From: Atkinsonella hypoxylon
Taxonomy: Eukaryota; Ascomycota; Sordariomycetes; Hypocreales; Clavicipitaceae
Length of the DNA: 64,000 nt
Reading direction: 5' to 3'
NCBI GenBank assembly: GCA_000729835.1
Contig: JFHB01000094.1
Span: 47,193 to 111,192 of the forward strand
Shown here: in pieces, positions 11,083 to 20,392 of the stretch
Numbering within the stretch: the first letter of the stretch is position 1
Layout of the letters: every line of letters starts with the position of its first letter
Position numbers and translations under genes: made by a program
The notes under the pieces: generated by a model
Told to the model about the DNA's origin: nothing
Databases searched by the model: none
What the model saw: only the letters and a program-made list of their open reading frames with translations

Positions 11083-11786
11083 CCCTTTGGCAGCCCGTAG
11101 GCAACAACGAGGTCACGGGACCCACCTAACTTCCGATACCTCGCAGCTACAGTGGGTCTCAGGTATCCACATCGCGTCAATGGATGCCAAGGCCGTTATC
11201 AACGCAGACGGGTGGTACACTAAGTATTAGCTGTACCAGTCGATACAGGACTGACCAAAGGATCTATAAATAAAAATCTCAATTCGATTGCTGCACGATT
11301 CGCAGCGTATTTACTGTAAAAAGTTTCCCGCAGATTTCGCGATACCGACGTTGTGTTAGGTTTTTTTTGTTTTTTTTTGTTTTTGTTTTTTTTTTCGGAA
11401 TTACCTGGACCCACTATAGCTCTAAACGCGTTTAGTGGCATTCCTTGTACAACGGTTTTGCAATGCCTTCTGAAGACGATAATAGTGACCTCTCTAAGAA
11501 CAATACAGAACCGGAGCTAATTATCTGAAATTGCAATAACTACCGTGCAGAGCGGCTAGCTAGTTAATGCAGGCAATTTGCCTCCACTACAAAAAGAACG
11601 CGATATAGCTGCAATGTGTGTAATGTGCCGCCTTGTACCTCCGGAAATTACCGGTACTTACATTATGGTGAGATTCGCACATAAATTCAAGTACCGCCAA
11701 TACCCATATCGACGTGATTAGTCAACTACCTAGGTACCTAGGTAGTTGATCCGTGACCTCATTGTTGCCTACGGACTGCCAAAGGG
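11083..11786. mobile_element. 704-bp non-autonomous TIR element (MITE-like)
   Basis: Inverted repeats of 36 bp flank the segment: left 11083-11118 (starts ccctttggcag), right 11751-11786 (ends ctgccaaaggg). They match at 34 of 36 positions and both differences are C/T transitions. The interior has no open frame of note. It contains T-rich runs (11359-11397) and, beside the right TIR, a perfect 26-bp palindrome. I could not see a clear target-site duplication, so the superfamily is undetermined. It inserts between the minisatellite and the promoter of the small gene at 11971. Confidence 0.7.
11723..11748. repeat. Perfect 26-bp palindrome built on acctaggt
   Basis: Both halves are fully complementary (caactacctaggt and its reverse complement). 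The same acctaggt core recurs at 21316-21335 and 22331-22371. It lies 3 bp inside the right terminal inverted repeat of the TIR element. Confidence 0.95.
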
Positions 11787-11840
11787 ATAGCCCAGAATAC
11801 AACGTTCAAACTCTTTAACTACTGTCTTCGCTTCCCCAGC

Positions 11841-11842
<2 letters not shown>

Positions 11843-11884
<42 letters not shown>

Positions 11885-11902
11885 AAAAAAAAAAAAAAAA
11901 AA
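11843..11902. repeat. (CA)n microsatellite plus poly-A
   Basis: CA dinucleotides run to about 11881 and are followed by 18 A residues (11885-11902). The tract ends 68 bp before the start codon of the small gene at 11971, so it is probably in its promoter or 5' UTR. Confidence 0.9.
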
Positions 11903-11970
11903 GAGTCATCATCAGCAAAAGTCACGTCCAGTGGTCGAAGGCCTGCGAAAACAAAGAAAAAAAAAAACCA

Positions 11971-12328
11971 ATGAGAACCGAGTCCAACACCCAAGACGAT
12001 GCCTCTCGTCAAAACACCTTCAAGGACCAGCTCGACCAGGCGGCTATAGAGCAGCGAGAGCGGGAACAGGCGCCAAAGCCGAATCCCATTGTAGAGAAAA
12101 GTAAGCTCCGCTGAGCGCTGGCGGTCTCGACACTGACCTTTGGTAGTCACTGAGTTTATTCCCGCTGCGGCCAAGGTGCTTGGTCCGAAGGAGCAGGCTA
12201 AGGAGGAGCCGCGGGTACCTGGTCCGCCGGAGCGGCCGGATAATGACCCTAGCATCGAGACATTTGTGCGGGATCAGCATAGGAGCATTGAGCCTCAGCG
12301 GGATCCGGATACCGTGGCTCAGAAGTGA
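11971..12328 (+). CDS. Conserved small fungal protein (103 aa), function unknown
   Basis: Two exons, 11971-12100 and 12147-12328, separated by a 46-bp intron (gtaagc ... ctgac ... ggtag). Splicing joins VEK to ITEFIPAAAKVLG and gives a 103-aa hydrophilic protein. The first exon is Gln/Glu-rich and probably helical (DQLDQAAIEQREREQAP). The second contains a possible amphipathic segment TEFIPAAAKVLG and the motif PGPPERPDNDPSIETFVRDQH near the C-terminus. I recall small uncharacterised ascomycete proteins with the same PGPPERP...RDQHRS ending, but no function is known to me. No signal peptide or cysteines. The start is the first ATG after the A-rich leader. Confidence 0.75.
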
Positions 12329-13186
12329 TGGTCTTTGGTTGTTGTACGGACAAAGGGCGATGTAGATAAAACTATGTCACCGCTTCTTTTCCCAAGCTTC
12401 ATGACCTTATGGGATGGAGGACATGCTCAGCATGCTTGACGTTTTCGTATGGTGTTAGGCAGACTTGATACTACAAGGGTTGGAAACACGCAAAATAGTG
12501 ACAGCGAGCTTCGACAATTCAATAGTGTCCACGGCGTATCGGCCTCGGTCATGCATCGATGACGCTTTTGGGTTTCAACCAACAGCGTCAACAAACACAT
12601 GAAAATGTGAAACGTCATGCACGTGAACACTGGGAGACTGAACAACAAGCTATTGCCTCAAAACATGACGTGCAAAGTCCGCACGACTCGTGTCAGGGCT
12701 GCCAGATGTGTTCTTCCCGACTTCCGGCATCCATCATTCACTTGTACTTCTTTGAACGTAAATGTCCCCCCTTCTTGGCATTGTTCCGCCTACAGCTACT
12801 GTCCATGGGGCAGTCGAGCGGAAAATTTCCTATATCCAAGGGTTTTACTCTTCTGAGCGATTCCCCATATGGGAAAGGCAACGCGACACCGTAGGAAGGT
12901 CTTGGTGAAGGTCGTGGCAGCTCAGTTGGCTTTTTGATGAAGAGGAAAAGAAAGAGAAAAGCGAAAGATTTGCGCGGGCGCAGTGCGTTGAAAAAGGGTT
13001 GGACAGGTGGATGTTGCGCTAGTCCTGTTTGGGATTCAATGCATGAGTAAGCATTGGATGTGGATTGTGGATTGCTTTTCAATGGCGGACGGGTGCTTTA
13101 TCGATTGTGAACTTTTCAAAGCACGATGCAATGGGCTACGAGAAACGAAAGGAGCTTGGGACCTTTGTTCTATTGCAACTGTTCGA
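12329..13186. other. Intergenic region between convergent genes
   Basis: An 858-bp spacer holding two 3' UTRs. Frames in both directions are short and lack recognisable content. No repeat or RNA gene is seen. Confidence 0.45.
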
Positions 13187-14977
13187 TCATGGCTTTCGTA
13201 AACCTTTGTCTAGTAGCTCGTTTGCCACCTCTGCTATTAATTTTTCGTTTGGAAACTGCTTCTTCTTGCTGGCAATGGTGCCTTGTGCATCCAGGGCTCG
13301 TAGCAGATCTGCTAGCCCGCCGTCTAGACTCGTCCCGTACACAAGATGGCCCAGGGCAGACAACATACCTTGGAGGGCCTCCATCAACTTGTCTTCTTGG
13401 CTAATGGCTTCGACAAGAGCGGCTGCTAGCTCTACTTCGTCTTCTTCCGGCAGACTCGCCAGTTCCTTAGCCCTCGCTCGCCGATTTGCGACGGCAAGGT
13501 TGAATAGCAGCGATGACGACGCCACTCGGACATTGTTGTGCGCATCATCCAGCAAGCTCGTTGATGCCAGCCGGACCAGTGCCGTCCGCAGAGTCGTGTC
13601 GGAGAGGACCTCGTGCTCGAACAGTGGTGACGAAAACATGTTGCATGCCATTTGCACTGTTACCAGACGCATTGCATAGGGGCACGTGTCTTGGGCATTG
13701 ACAAAGTCTAGAACGGTACTGATGGTTTTGTGCTGCAGCTCCTCGGCGTAGTAGGCACTCACACGTGGGTCGGTCAGCGCACATCTGAACAGGTCCACGA
13801 CGGCGAATAGATTTTCAGGAGCCAACGTCGCAACTGATTGTTGTACGTAGCTGGCAAGTTCTCCGAGATGGGGGAGAACGGAATCCTGAGGGCCGGTGTT
13901 GGCCCTTGCTTCAAGAAAAGCCTCCAGTGACTTCACTTGAGCGCTGCTGGCGACTTCGCTGCCCATCTTGACGTTTAGTTTCGCCAAGGGCGGTAATTTG
14001 TGGTAGATGACGGGTCTGACATTGGTGTTGTTGAAGCTAGGTAACCGCAAATTGTCGTGTGGGTGACGTGGATGGCCCATCTGCGCTAGAAGCTGCACGT
14101 TTCCTCGCAGAGCAGCCGGATCGGCGCCGCTCCACCTGTTTTCCTCCTTTCCTTTAAGAAAGGTCACAAAGGTTGGCGTCACTCGGATGGAGAAGTTTTG
14201 TGAAATCTCCCTCGCAGACGGTTGTGCAATGTCTACCTTGATGAATGTGACTTTGGGGCGGTGCTCTGCCGCGAGCTCATCATAGATTGGGTACATGACT
14301 TTGCAGGGCGGACATGTGGCCGACGTGAAGAAAATCACGGCAGACGAATCATTGGCGGCCTCTAGAAGCTGTGAGAGCTCGGCTGATGTCGATGCCGACA
14401 CAACTACTTGCGTCTTGGTTTCGGGGACTGGCGTTTGAGCGCTCTGTTCCAGGCCGAGAATAGATCCGTTTGAGCGGCCTGCGTTGACTCCCTGTGTGAG
14501 CGGGGGGGGTAGCATTCGTCCCATGGGCGAATCCAAGACCGCTTGAGGCATGTTGACTATGCGGCTTGGTATTCCCTTGCCAACGAGGAAATTTGCGAAA
14601 GAATCGCTGAAATTGTTGCAGTTGTGCCGGAAAAGATCGTAGGCCTGGTCGTTGATTAGCAGCTGTGATCATTTTGCGGCGGATAGAAGGGGGTGATATC
14701 CTACCTCGAGCGTGAATATGGGCCGAAGGGAGTCGAGGTATTCCTCGATGATGTCAATGGGCAAGTTGGTTATGCCGAGATGCAACTTCTCTATGGGTTG
14801 GCCATGATGCGAGGATCCGGGGGCAATGGCAATGATGCCTCCATCGTAGACATATTCCCGCCCGTTGAGCTCGATCGAGGTGTGGTATACGGCGTCAAGC
14901 TGAACCCCAAGCAGTCCCGCCGACATTTGTCGAGCAAGCCCACGGGAGATGTCATAGACCAGCAAGTGGACGTCCAT
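13187..14977 (-). CDS. DeSI/PPPDE - thioredoxin - PUL domain protein
   Basis: Two exons on the minus strand, 14977-14705 and 14644-13187, with a 60-bp intron (14645-14704; GTAGGA, branch CTAAT, ACCAG); 576 aa. Domain order: a PPPDE/DeSI papain-like thiol peptidase (residues about 1-125) with catalytic His32 in YHTSIEL and Cys100 in RHNCNNF; a thioredoxin fold (about 170-275) with an intact CPPC at 202-205 after FFTSAT; and a C-terminal armadillo-like PUL domain (about 300-576). DeSI enzymes remove SUMO or ubiquitin or cleave S-acyl groups, and PUL domains bind Cdc48/p97. The fusion therefore suggests a redox-linked factor in ubiquitin-like protein handling; this role is inference. Both active sites look intact. 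The gene is divergent from the nucleoside diphosphatase, with 920 bp between the starts. Confidence 0.9.
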
Positions 14978-15897
14978 GATGACGTTTGTGTTGGAGACAC
15001 CTCACAGTGCGCGCGCACGATGAGAAATTCCGAGCAAAGATTGTCAGTAGTATTTGACCAGCATCTGTGCTGCTACACATTTGGTGTCTTTTCTTCTGTT
15101 CAATAGTTGTTGCAGGTTCTCGTGGTGAAGGCGTGCTCGTGAATACGATTAGTGCATTTGAGGTCAACTGGTAGGCAGCAGCATGTCTGACGGTAGGCAG
15201 CCAGAGAGGTACGTGAGCGGCGACGAAGCTTCTGGGCATTTATTAGTGCTGCTGGTATGGCTGCCGGTGCTGAAACTCCAAGCCCGGGATTTCCTCCTTA
15301 GTTACTACAAGCCCCACGATGATCGTGTTAGCACGTAGACCGAGAGCCACGGCAGCCCTAGACATGCGATATCAAGTCATCAACAAGACTGCTTACGATA
15401 AATCAATGCACAGCTTTGCTTGCACGGCGGCTGCCGTGACCAATCACCCAGCCCAGCGCCTCGACAAGAACACAGTCAGGGCGGTGGCTGAGTCACTTGC
15501 CACGCTGGCCTGACAGCTGGCCAGAGGGCACAAAGTGGAGCCAACATCTGTTTCAATTTGCGTGGCATACGGAATAAGCGACGTCAATTCGTCCATCGTC
15601 CTCCTCTCTCCCCTGACTCCTTGAGCCACAAACCCCCCCACCATTTGCATCCGTCAAGCATCCCGCGTCCGTAATTCTATTCTACACCGTTTCTCTCTTT
15701 CATCCTCAATTCCCCTCTATTCACTTCATCACACTCTCTTTAGGAAGCTAGGTGCAGCGGCTTTCATGGGGCCTCCATAGGTGTCTCTCGTTGCACTTTA
15801 ATCTTCCACACTCTTTTAATTCCCCCCCTGACCCATCTTGCATGTGCACGGACGGCACTGAGTGAAGGCGTTACTGCTCTTTGCTGTGCCATTTAGT
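14978..15897. promoter_or_regulatory. Shared upstream region of two divergent genes
   Basis: A 920-bp non-coding stretch. The right part (about 15655-15850) is strongly pyrimidine-rich on the plus strand (ttctctctttcatcctc, cacactctcttt), as is usual for fungal core promoters and 5' UTRs, and precedes the diphosphatase start. No operator can be assigned by eye. Confidence 0.4.
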
Positions 15898-17634
15898 ATG
15901 CGAAAACAGTCGGTCTCGTTGCCGACCAAACAGATAGTCTGCGATCCGCACGAAAAGCCTGATCGCTACGGAGCCAACCCTTCTCAGAGCCTATTTTCGA
16001 GAATGAAGGAACAGTGGATGTCCCAGTCGCAAAGGACGCGATGGGCCAAGACGGCCGCCATCATCTTCACTATCTGTCTCTTAGTTTACTGGCTGTCACC
16101 GCGTGGCGTTGATGTTCGCAATGAGGCTTTGCACAAGACGTCCAGCACGACTGGCGGCAACAGCATCGCCAAACCGAATAGCGGAAATGACCAACTCGGC
16201 GTCGACTCGCCCGCCGGCACGTTAAGATGCACCGAGCCGTACTCCAAGAATAAACCTCTCGTCCAGTACGTCCTCATGATCGACGCCGGTAGCACTGGAT
16301 CCCGCATCCACGTCTACAAGTTCAACAACTGCGGTCCCGTCCCCGAGCTGGAGAAGGAGGAGTTCAAGATGACCAAAAAAGAGGTTGGCGGGCTGAGCAA
16401 GTACGCTGATGATCCCGTCGCCGCGGCCAAGACCCTCGACCCTCTTTTGGCTGTCGCTATGGAGCATGTCCCCAAGAAGCTCAAAGGATGCAGCCCCGTT
16501 GCCGTGAAGGCTACCGCCGGTCTGCGAAAGATTGGCCCCGAGAAGTCTGAAGCAATCCTCAAGCAGGTCCGCGAGCATCTGGAGAAGGACTATCCATTCC
16601 CAGTTGTCTCTGATGAGAAGGGAGGCGTGGCCGTCATGGATGGCGCTGATGAGGGTGTCTACGCTTGGATCACAACCAACTATCTGTTGGGCAAGATTGG
16701 TGGCCCTGACAAGAGCGAGACTGCCGCTGTATTTGACCTTGGTGGAGGCTCAACTCAGATTGTATTCCAGCCTACCTTTAAGGAGGCCAAGGATGGTGGC
16801 ATGCCTGAGAAGCTCGCCGAGGGTGACCACAAGTTTGCACTAGACTTTGGTGGCCAGAAATTCGAATTGTACCAGCACTCCCATCTGGGCTACGGATTGA
16901 TGGAAGCCCGCAATGCCATCCACCGCCTCCTGATCAACGACATGACCAAGTCTAAGAGCACCGACAAGTCCTGGGAGACCAAGCCCATTGTCCATCCCTG
17001 CATCACTCCCGGCCGCACTCGGGAGATTGAAGTCGAGTTCAGCAAGGACTTGAAGAAGATGTACAACTTTACTGGCCCAGCCGAGCCCTCCGCCTCCCAC
17101 GCCTCACAGTGCCGCAGTCTAGCCGAGAGAATTCTCAAAAAGGACGCGGAATGTAAGCTTGCCCCTTGCTCGTTCAACGGTGTTCATCAACCGTCACTCG
17201 CCAAGACATTCGCCAAGGAGGATGTGTACATCTTCTCCTACTTTTACGACCGCACCCACCCGCTGGGCATGCCCGACTCCTTCACCATTCGTGAGCTACA
17301 TGATCTCGCTCAGACCGTCTGCAAGGGCCAGCCTGGCTGGGGCACTTTTGACAGCATTCCCGGTGCTCTAGATGAACTCGAGGGTCGCGAGCAGTACTGC
17401 CTGGATCTCAACTTTATGACTGTGCTTCTTCACTACGGGTACGACATGCCGATTGACCGAGAGGTCAAGATTGCCAAGAAGATCAAAGGCAACGAGCTGG
17501 GCTGGTGCCTGGGTGCTAGGTATGTTGACCTCGAGTCTGTTTTTGTTGATAATATTATAATTAACTGGTTTTGTAGTCTGCCTCTCTTGGAAACTGGCTC
17601 TGGGTGGTCGTGCAAGGTAAAGCAAATTTTATAG
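15898..17634 (+). CDS. gda1: Golgi guanosine/nucleoside diphosphatase (GDA1/CD39 family)
   Basis: Two exons, 15898-17519 and 17577-17634; 559 aa. It is a type II membrane protein: a short cytosolic tail, one transmembrane anchor at about residues 52-67 (AAIIFTICLLVYWLS), a Ser/Thr-rich stem, then the apyrase domain. The apyrase conserved regions are clear: IDAGSTGSRIHVYKF (128-142), KATAGLR (204-210), GADEGVYAWITTNYLLG (249-265) and FDLGGGSTQIVF (279-290). The catalytic Glu lies in the third. GDA1 hydrolyses GDP (and UDP) in the Golgi lumen to GMP, which drives antiport import of GDP-mannose for glycosylation. The C-terminal GSGWSCKVKQIL comes from the small last exon. The 57-bp intron (17520-17576) is a multiple of three without an in-frame stop. 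The start is ATG 15898; the longer frame would need GTG. Confidence 0.95.
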   Translation: MRKQSVSLPTKQIVCDPHEKPDRYGANPSQSLFSRMKEQWMSQSQRTRWAKTAAIIFTICLLVYWLSPRGVDVRNEALHKTSSTTGGNSIAKPNSGNDQLGVDSPAGTLRCTEPYSKNKPLVQYVLMIDAGSTGSRIHVYKFNNCGPVPELEKEEFKMTKKEVGGLSKYADDPVAAAKTLDPLLAVAMEHVPKKLKGCSPVAVKATAGLRKIGPEKSEAILKQVREHLEKDYPFPVVSDEKGGVAVMDGADEGVYAWITTNYLLGKIGGPDKSETAAVFDLGGGSTQIVFQPTFKEAKDGGMPEKLAEGDHKFALDFGGQKFELYQHSHLGYGLMEARNAIHRLLINDMTKSKSTDKSWETKPIVHPCITPGRTREIEVEFSKDLKKMYNFTGPAEPSASHASQCRSLAERILKKDAECKLAPCSFNGVHQPSLAKTFAKEDVYIFSYFYDRTHPLGMPDSFTIRELHDLAQTVCKGQPGWGTFDSIPGALDELEGREQYCLDLNFMTVLLHYGYDMPIDREVKIAKKIKGNELGWCLGARYVDLESVFVDNIIINWFCSLPLLETGSGWSCKVKQIL

Positions 17635-17889
17635 AATGAGCTACGGATCACACGGAGTTGATACGCGTTGCCCTTTTTTTTTCATTACGTAACTGTAATA
17701 AAGGAATGGCGGTGGTGGACTGTATGACGTTCATGTAAATCAAGATCAAATGAGGGGCATGGGGTTTATTAAAAGGTAGAGAGAGCAAACGAAGGCTCTG
17801 TAGACTCTTGACTTGAGCTGGTCCCGCCAGCGGGTCACCAGACAACCATTATATAATTTTACAGATTTGAAATACTGCCGGCAAGACGA
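17635..17889. other. Short spacer between convergent genes
   Basis: A 255-bp tail-to-tail spacer containing both 3' UTRs. An A/T-rich stretch with a T run lies near 17670-17700. No further feature. Confidence 0.4.
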
Positions 17890-18922
17890 CTAGATTGGCG
17901 CCGTTACCATGCTTAATACATCATCAATCACTTCCTCAGGGCCAACGCCGCTTAATAGAGCTGCCACGGCATCCAGATCGCTGCCCCATTGCATGCTGCG
18001 CTCGTTCTCGGGCGTCGTGATGCGAATGCGGTGGAGATAAACTTTTCGGGCAGCCACTCTGACCAGCGCTGGTGTCACATAATCCAGTGTGTGGATGGTC
18101 GCAAGACACCGCACCAGCTTCTGGAAATGCTTCGTCGCAGAGGGTGTCATGCCGTCCTGGACAGCACGATGCATGCGCAGAAATGATACAATGTTCATCT
18201 GATACCGAATGACATCAATGTCGATCTGCACCTGACTGCTCAGGTGCGCCAGATGAGCGATGTCCTATCCTTGGTCAGCACCGTACGTACATAAAGCCAG
18301 ACCCGCTCAACCATCTTACATCTTCCGTAATAAAAGCCGTCCGCGTCGTGCCCTCGCGCCTGGCCCGGACAAGACTCTCGGTCGACTCCCCGGCCGCAAG
18401 TTCCTCATCCGTATGAACATAGCCATCTTCCGGATCGTGCCAATGCGAAAGGGCAAACAAGTCGTTGAGGTGGTGCGTCAGACGCGGGCCCCTACCGGGC
18501 GCATCAGCTTCCAGCACGGGCACGAAGACGAAGCGCCTGGGGGCCGTCTGGACAGCGGTGCGGGTGAAGATGCGCCTCGTGCGCAGGAGCTCGAGGGCTT
18601 GGATCTGGACGGGCTGCGGCGCGCGATTGAGGTTCGTGGCGAGGACCACGTTGGCGATCTGGCTGGGCTGGTGCGGTGGGAAGGCCGAGGGGATGAGGAG
18701 CGCGGAGGCGAAGTCGTCGAGGGTGGTGGACGGGGTGCAGGGTATGGTTGTGGTGGTGAGGGTGAAGGTTCGGCGGGCGATGAGGGTGAGTTCGTGGGCG
18801 AGGGCGGGGATGGAGGCCCGCGGCGTGGTGAGGACCGGGTGGTCGTTTGTGAGGAGGGTGAGGAGGAGGGCGAGCTCGGTGTTGGAGAGGTCGTGGACTT
18901 TGGGGAGGATGGTGGTGGACAT
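17890..18922 (-). CDS. Conserved fungal protein of the type annotated as magnesium-chelatase-like
   Basis: Two exons on the minus strand, 18922-18320 and 18264-17890, with a 55-bp intron (GTAAGA ... ATAG); 325 aa. Splicing joins AFITED to DIAHLAHLSSQVQIDID. I recognise LPKVHDLSNTELALLLTLL near the N-terminus, QIQALELLRTRRIFTRT in the middle and QMNIVSFLRMHRAV near the C-terminus. They come from a conserved ascomycete family that is often labelled magnesium chelatase or AAA-lid-like in genome annotations. No Walker A or B motif is visible, so it is unlikely to be an ATPase on its own and the label should not be read as a function. The start at 18922 is chosen because family similarity begins there; the same frame is open to a more upstream ATG at 19060. 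Neighbours give no functional hint. Confidence 0.7.
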
Positions 18923-19448
18923 TTGTTTTTGTGGCTCACTATCATGTTGGCTGTGATGGGGGGGGAAGGGGGGGGGGGATTGAGGAAGTGAAGTTGGAAG
19001 CGACGGTGACGGGCCGGTTTTCTTTAGTGGGGGGAATTGTCCTGGTGGCAAGTATGGCAATGGCCATGGGTCTATACAAATCGGGATTTTATGCTAAAGG
19101 CGGTAAAAGAGACCATCACGAAGCCCCACAAGTACAACATGGTAACTTTACCACAATACAAGACACCAAATCTTATAGAACCCCGATTCTCTGCGTGGAC
19201 ACAATCACATTAAAAACCTGGCATTAATAAATGTAGCGAGCGGGCTTTCAGAAGTGTAGGCGAATCTAACAATCCCTTGCTTGGCGTGGGCATTTTCGCG
19301 TTGAGACAGCGGCAGAAGATAGCTAGCGTTGTCCTGTCAGCTGGCAGTCTTTGGCGTCTATTGTATTAGTAGTATTCAGTTCGACTTCAAACAAGGAACT
19401 GGCCCCGCCGACACGAATCTGAAAAAGGGGTCGCATACAAAGGTAGTT
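18923..19448. other. Intergenic region upstream of the magnesium-chelatase-like gene
   Basis: A 526-bp stretch between the U6 3' end and the start of the protein gene. It has a G-run-rich segment at 18958-18979 (ggggggg runs on the plus strand). No other feature. Confidence 0.4.
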
Positions 19449-19615
19449 AAAAAAAAAATGTTTAGCGTCTCTTTGATTGAGCGTGTCATCCTTAGTGCAG
19501 GGGCCATGCTAATCTTCTCTGCGCAAGAGTTAGACGGGGTTCGAACCAGCGTACTTAGAGGGCAAGTGGAGACTAACCTGTATCGTTTCAAATAAACCAA
19601 ATGCCCGAAGGCGAT
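19449..19615 (-). ncRNA. U6 spliceosomal snRNA gene with an internal intron
   Basis: On the minus strand, exon 1 (about 19615-19578) contains a 5' stem-loop (GCCTTCGGGC), ATTTGG and GAAACGATACAG. Exon 2 (19518 to about 19455) contains AGAAGATTAGCATGGCCCC, TGCACTAAGGATGACACGC and a 3' tail ending in a run of ten T (19458-19449), the Pol III terminator. Joined, they give a canonical U6 of about 102-105 nt with ACAGAGA and the AGC triad. The 59-bp insertion (19519-19577) starts GTTAGT, has CTAAC and ends GCAG, so it looks like a spliceosomal intron; it lies exactly inside ACAG/AGA. U6 pairs with the 5' splice site and U2 and forms the catalytic core. The exact 5' end is inferred. Confidence 0.93.
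19519..19577 (-). other. Intron inside U6 with a B-box
   Basis: A 59-bp GT..AG insertion on the minus strand. It has a 5' splice site GTTAGT, a branch-like CTAAC 11-15 nt before the 3' end, and 3' GCAG. In the middle is GGTTCGAACCC (about 19537-19547), a match to the TFIIIC B-box consensus. In fission yeast the U6 intron likewise carries the B-box. Confidence 0.85.
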
Positions 19616-19636
19616 AGTGGTTGTCTTATCTAGAAC

Positions 19637-19642
19637 TATATA
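19637..19642 (-). promoter_or_regulatory. TATA box of the U6 gene
   Basis: TATATA on the minus strand about 22-28 bp upstream of the inferred U6 5' end, the spacing expected for Pol III type 3 or mixed U6 promoters. The B-box in the intron would be the second promoter element. Confidence 0.65.
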
Positions 19643-19643
19643 C

Positions 19644-20392
19644 CTTGAACCTAGAGCGCTTGCACCCATATCCTTCTGCGGCAATGTCCAGATGATGCGC
19701 ACGGTGAGCCTTGTAGGAGGAACACAAGAGGCGGGCTGACGATTTTAAGCTGAGCCATGCTCGCTTAGACTGCCGTTGCTAGTCAGAAATTTATTGCAAA
19801 CAAGGCTCGCAAAGGCGCTCACAGTCAGTCAACTGCGATACCGGCGATGCTAGCAAGCAATGTTACTGCCGCGCGATGCAACATTTGACGACGTTGACCA
19901 TGTTGACCATGTTGCGCCTGGGCGGCGACTGTTGCAGCCACCTTGGGGCGTTGTATGGCCTAACACTGTCTTGTCTATTGCCGTTTCACGTCATGACATC
20001 ACCCTGCCTCAACGCCACAACGCCACAACGCCACAGCATCCCGTTCGGCTCCATTGATTGAGCTGGGCGGCAATCGGTCCGGTGCCGAATAGATAGACAC
20101 CAGACGAGGCTTAGAATGTGGGAGTATCGTAATACACTGGCCAGTTGTTGAGTTTTACGCAGGCAAGGCAAGCTACGCCATGTTGATTACATCACCGGTT
20201 GATCATTCACGATGTATGACGAAATGGAGCAAGGTTGATTCCAAAGTATATGAGACATGTTTATATTATAAATATCGAAAGGTATATATATATAATACGT
20301 AGTATAATATATCCATCAGCGTATCATAGGACCTTACTATCGAAAGGCACAACGTAAAGAGGCATGCCAGTCAAATAATTCCAGGACAGTCA
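19644..20392. other. Intergenic region with short simple repeats
   Basis: A 749-bp region with no gene. It contains short tandem words (ttgaccatg twice near 19895; caacgccac-type units near 20010-20035) and an AT-rich patch (about 20262-20312, tatatatatata) downstream of the secreted-protein gene. Confidence 0.45.

Noticed and set aside
15862..15897. Longer N-terminus of the GDA1 protein from 15862
   Set aside because: It begins with GTG; ATG 15898 gives the expected short cytosolic tail before the membrane anchor.
18260..18991. 243-codon Gly/Glu-rich plus-strand frame
   Set aside because: Antisense of the GC-rich exon of the minus-strand conserved protein; the low-complexity composition is typical of a shadow frame.
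19530..19555. A tRNA gene suggested by GGTTCGAACC
   Set aside because: No acceptor or anticodon arms can be formed around it; the motif lies inside the U6 intron and fits a B-box promoter element.
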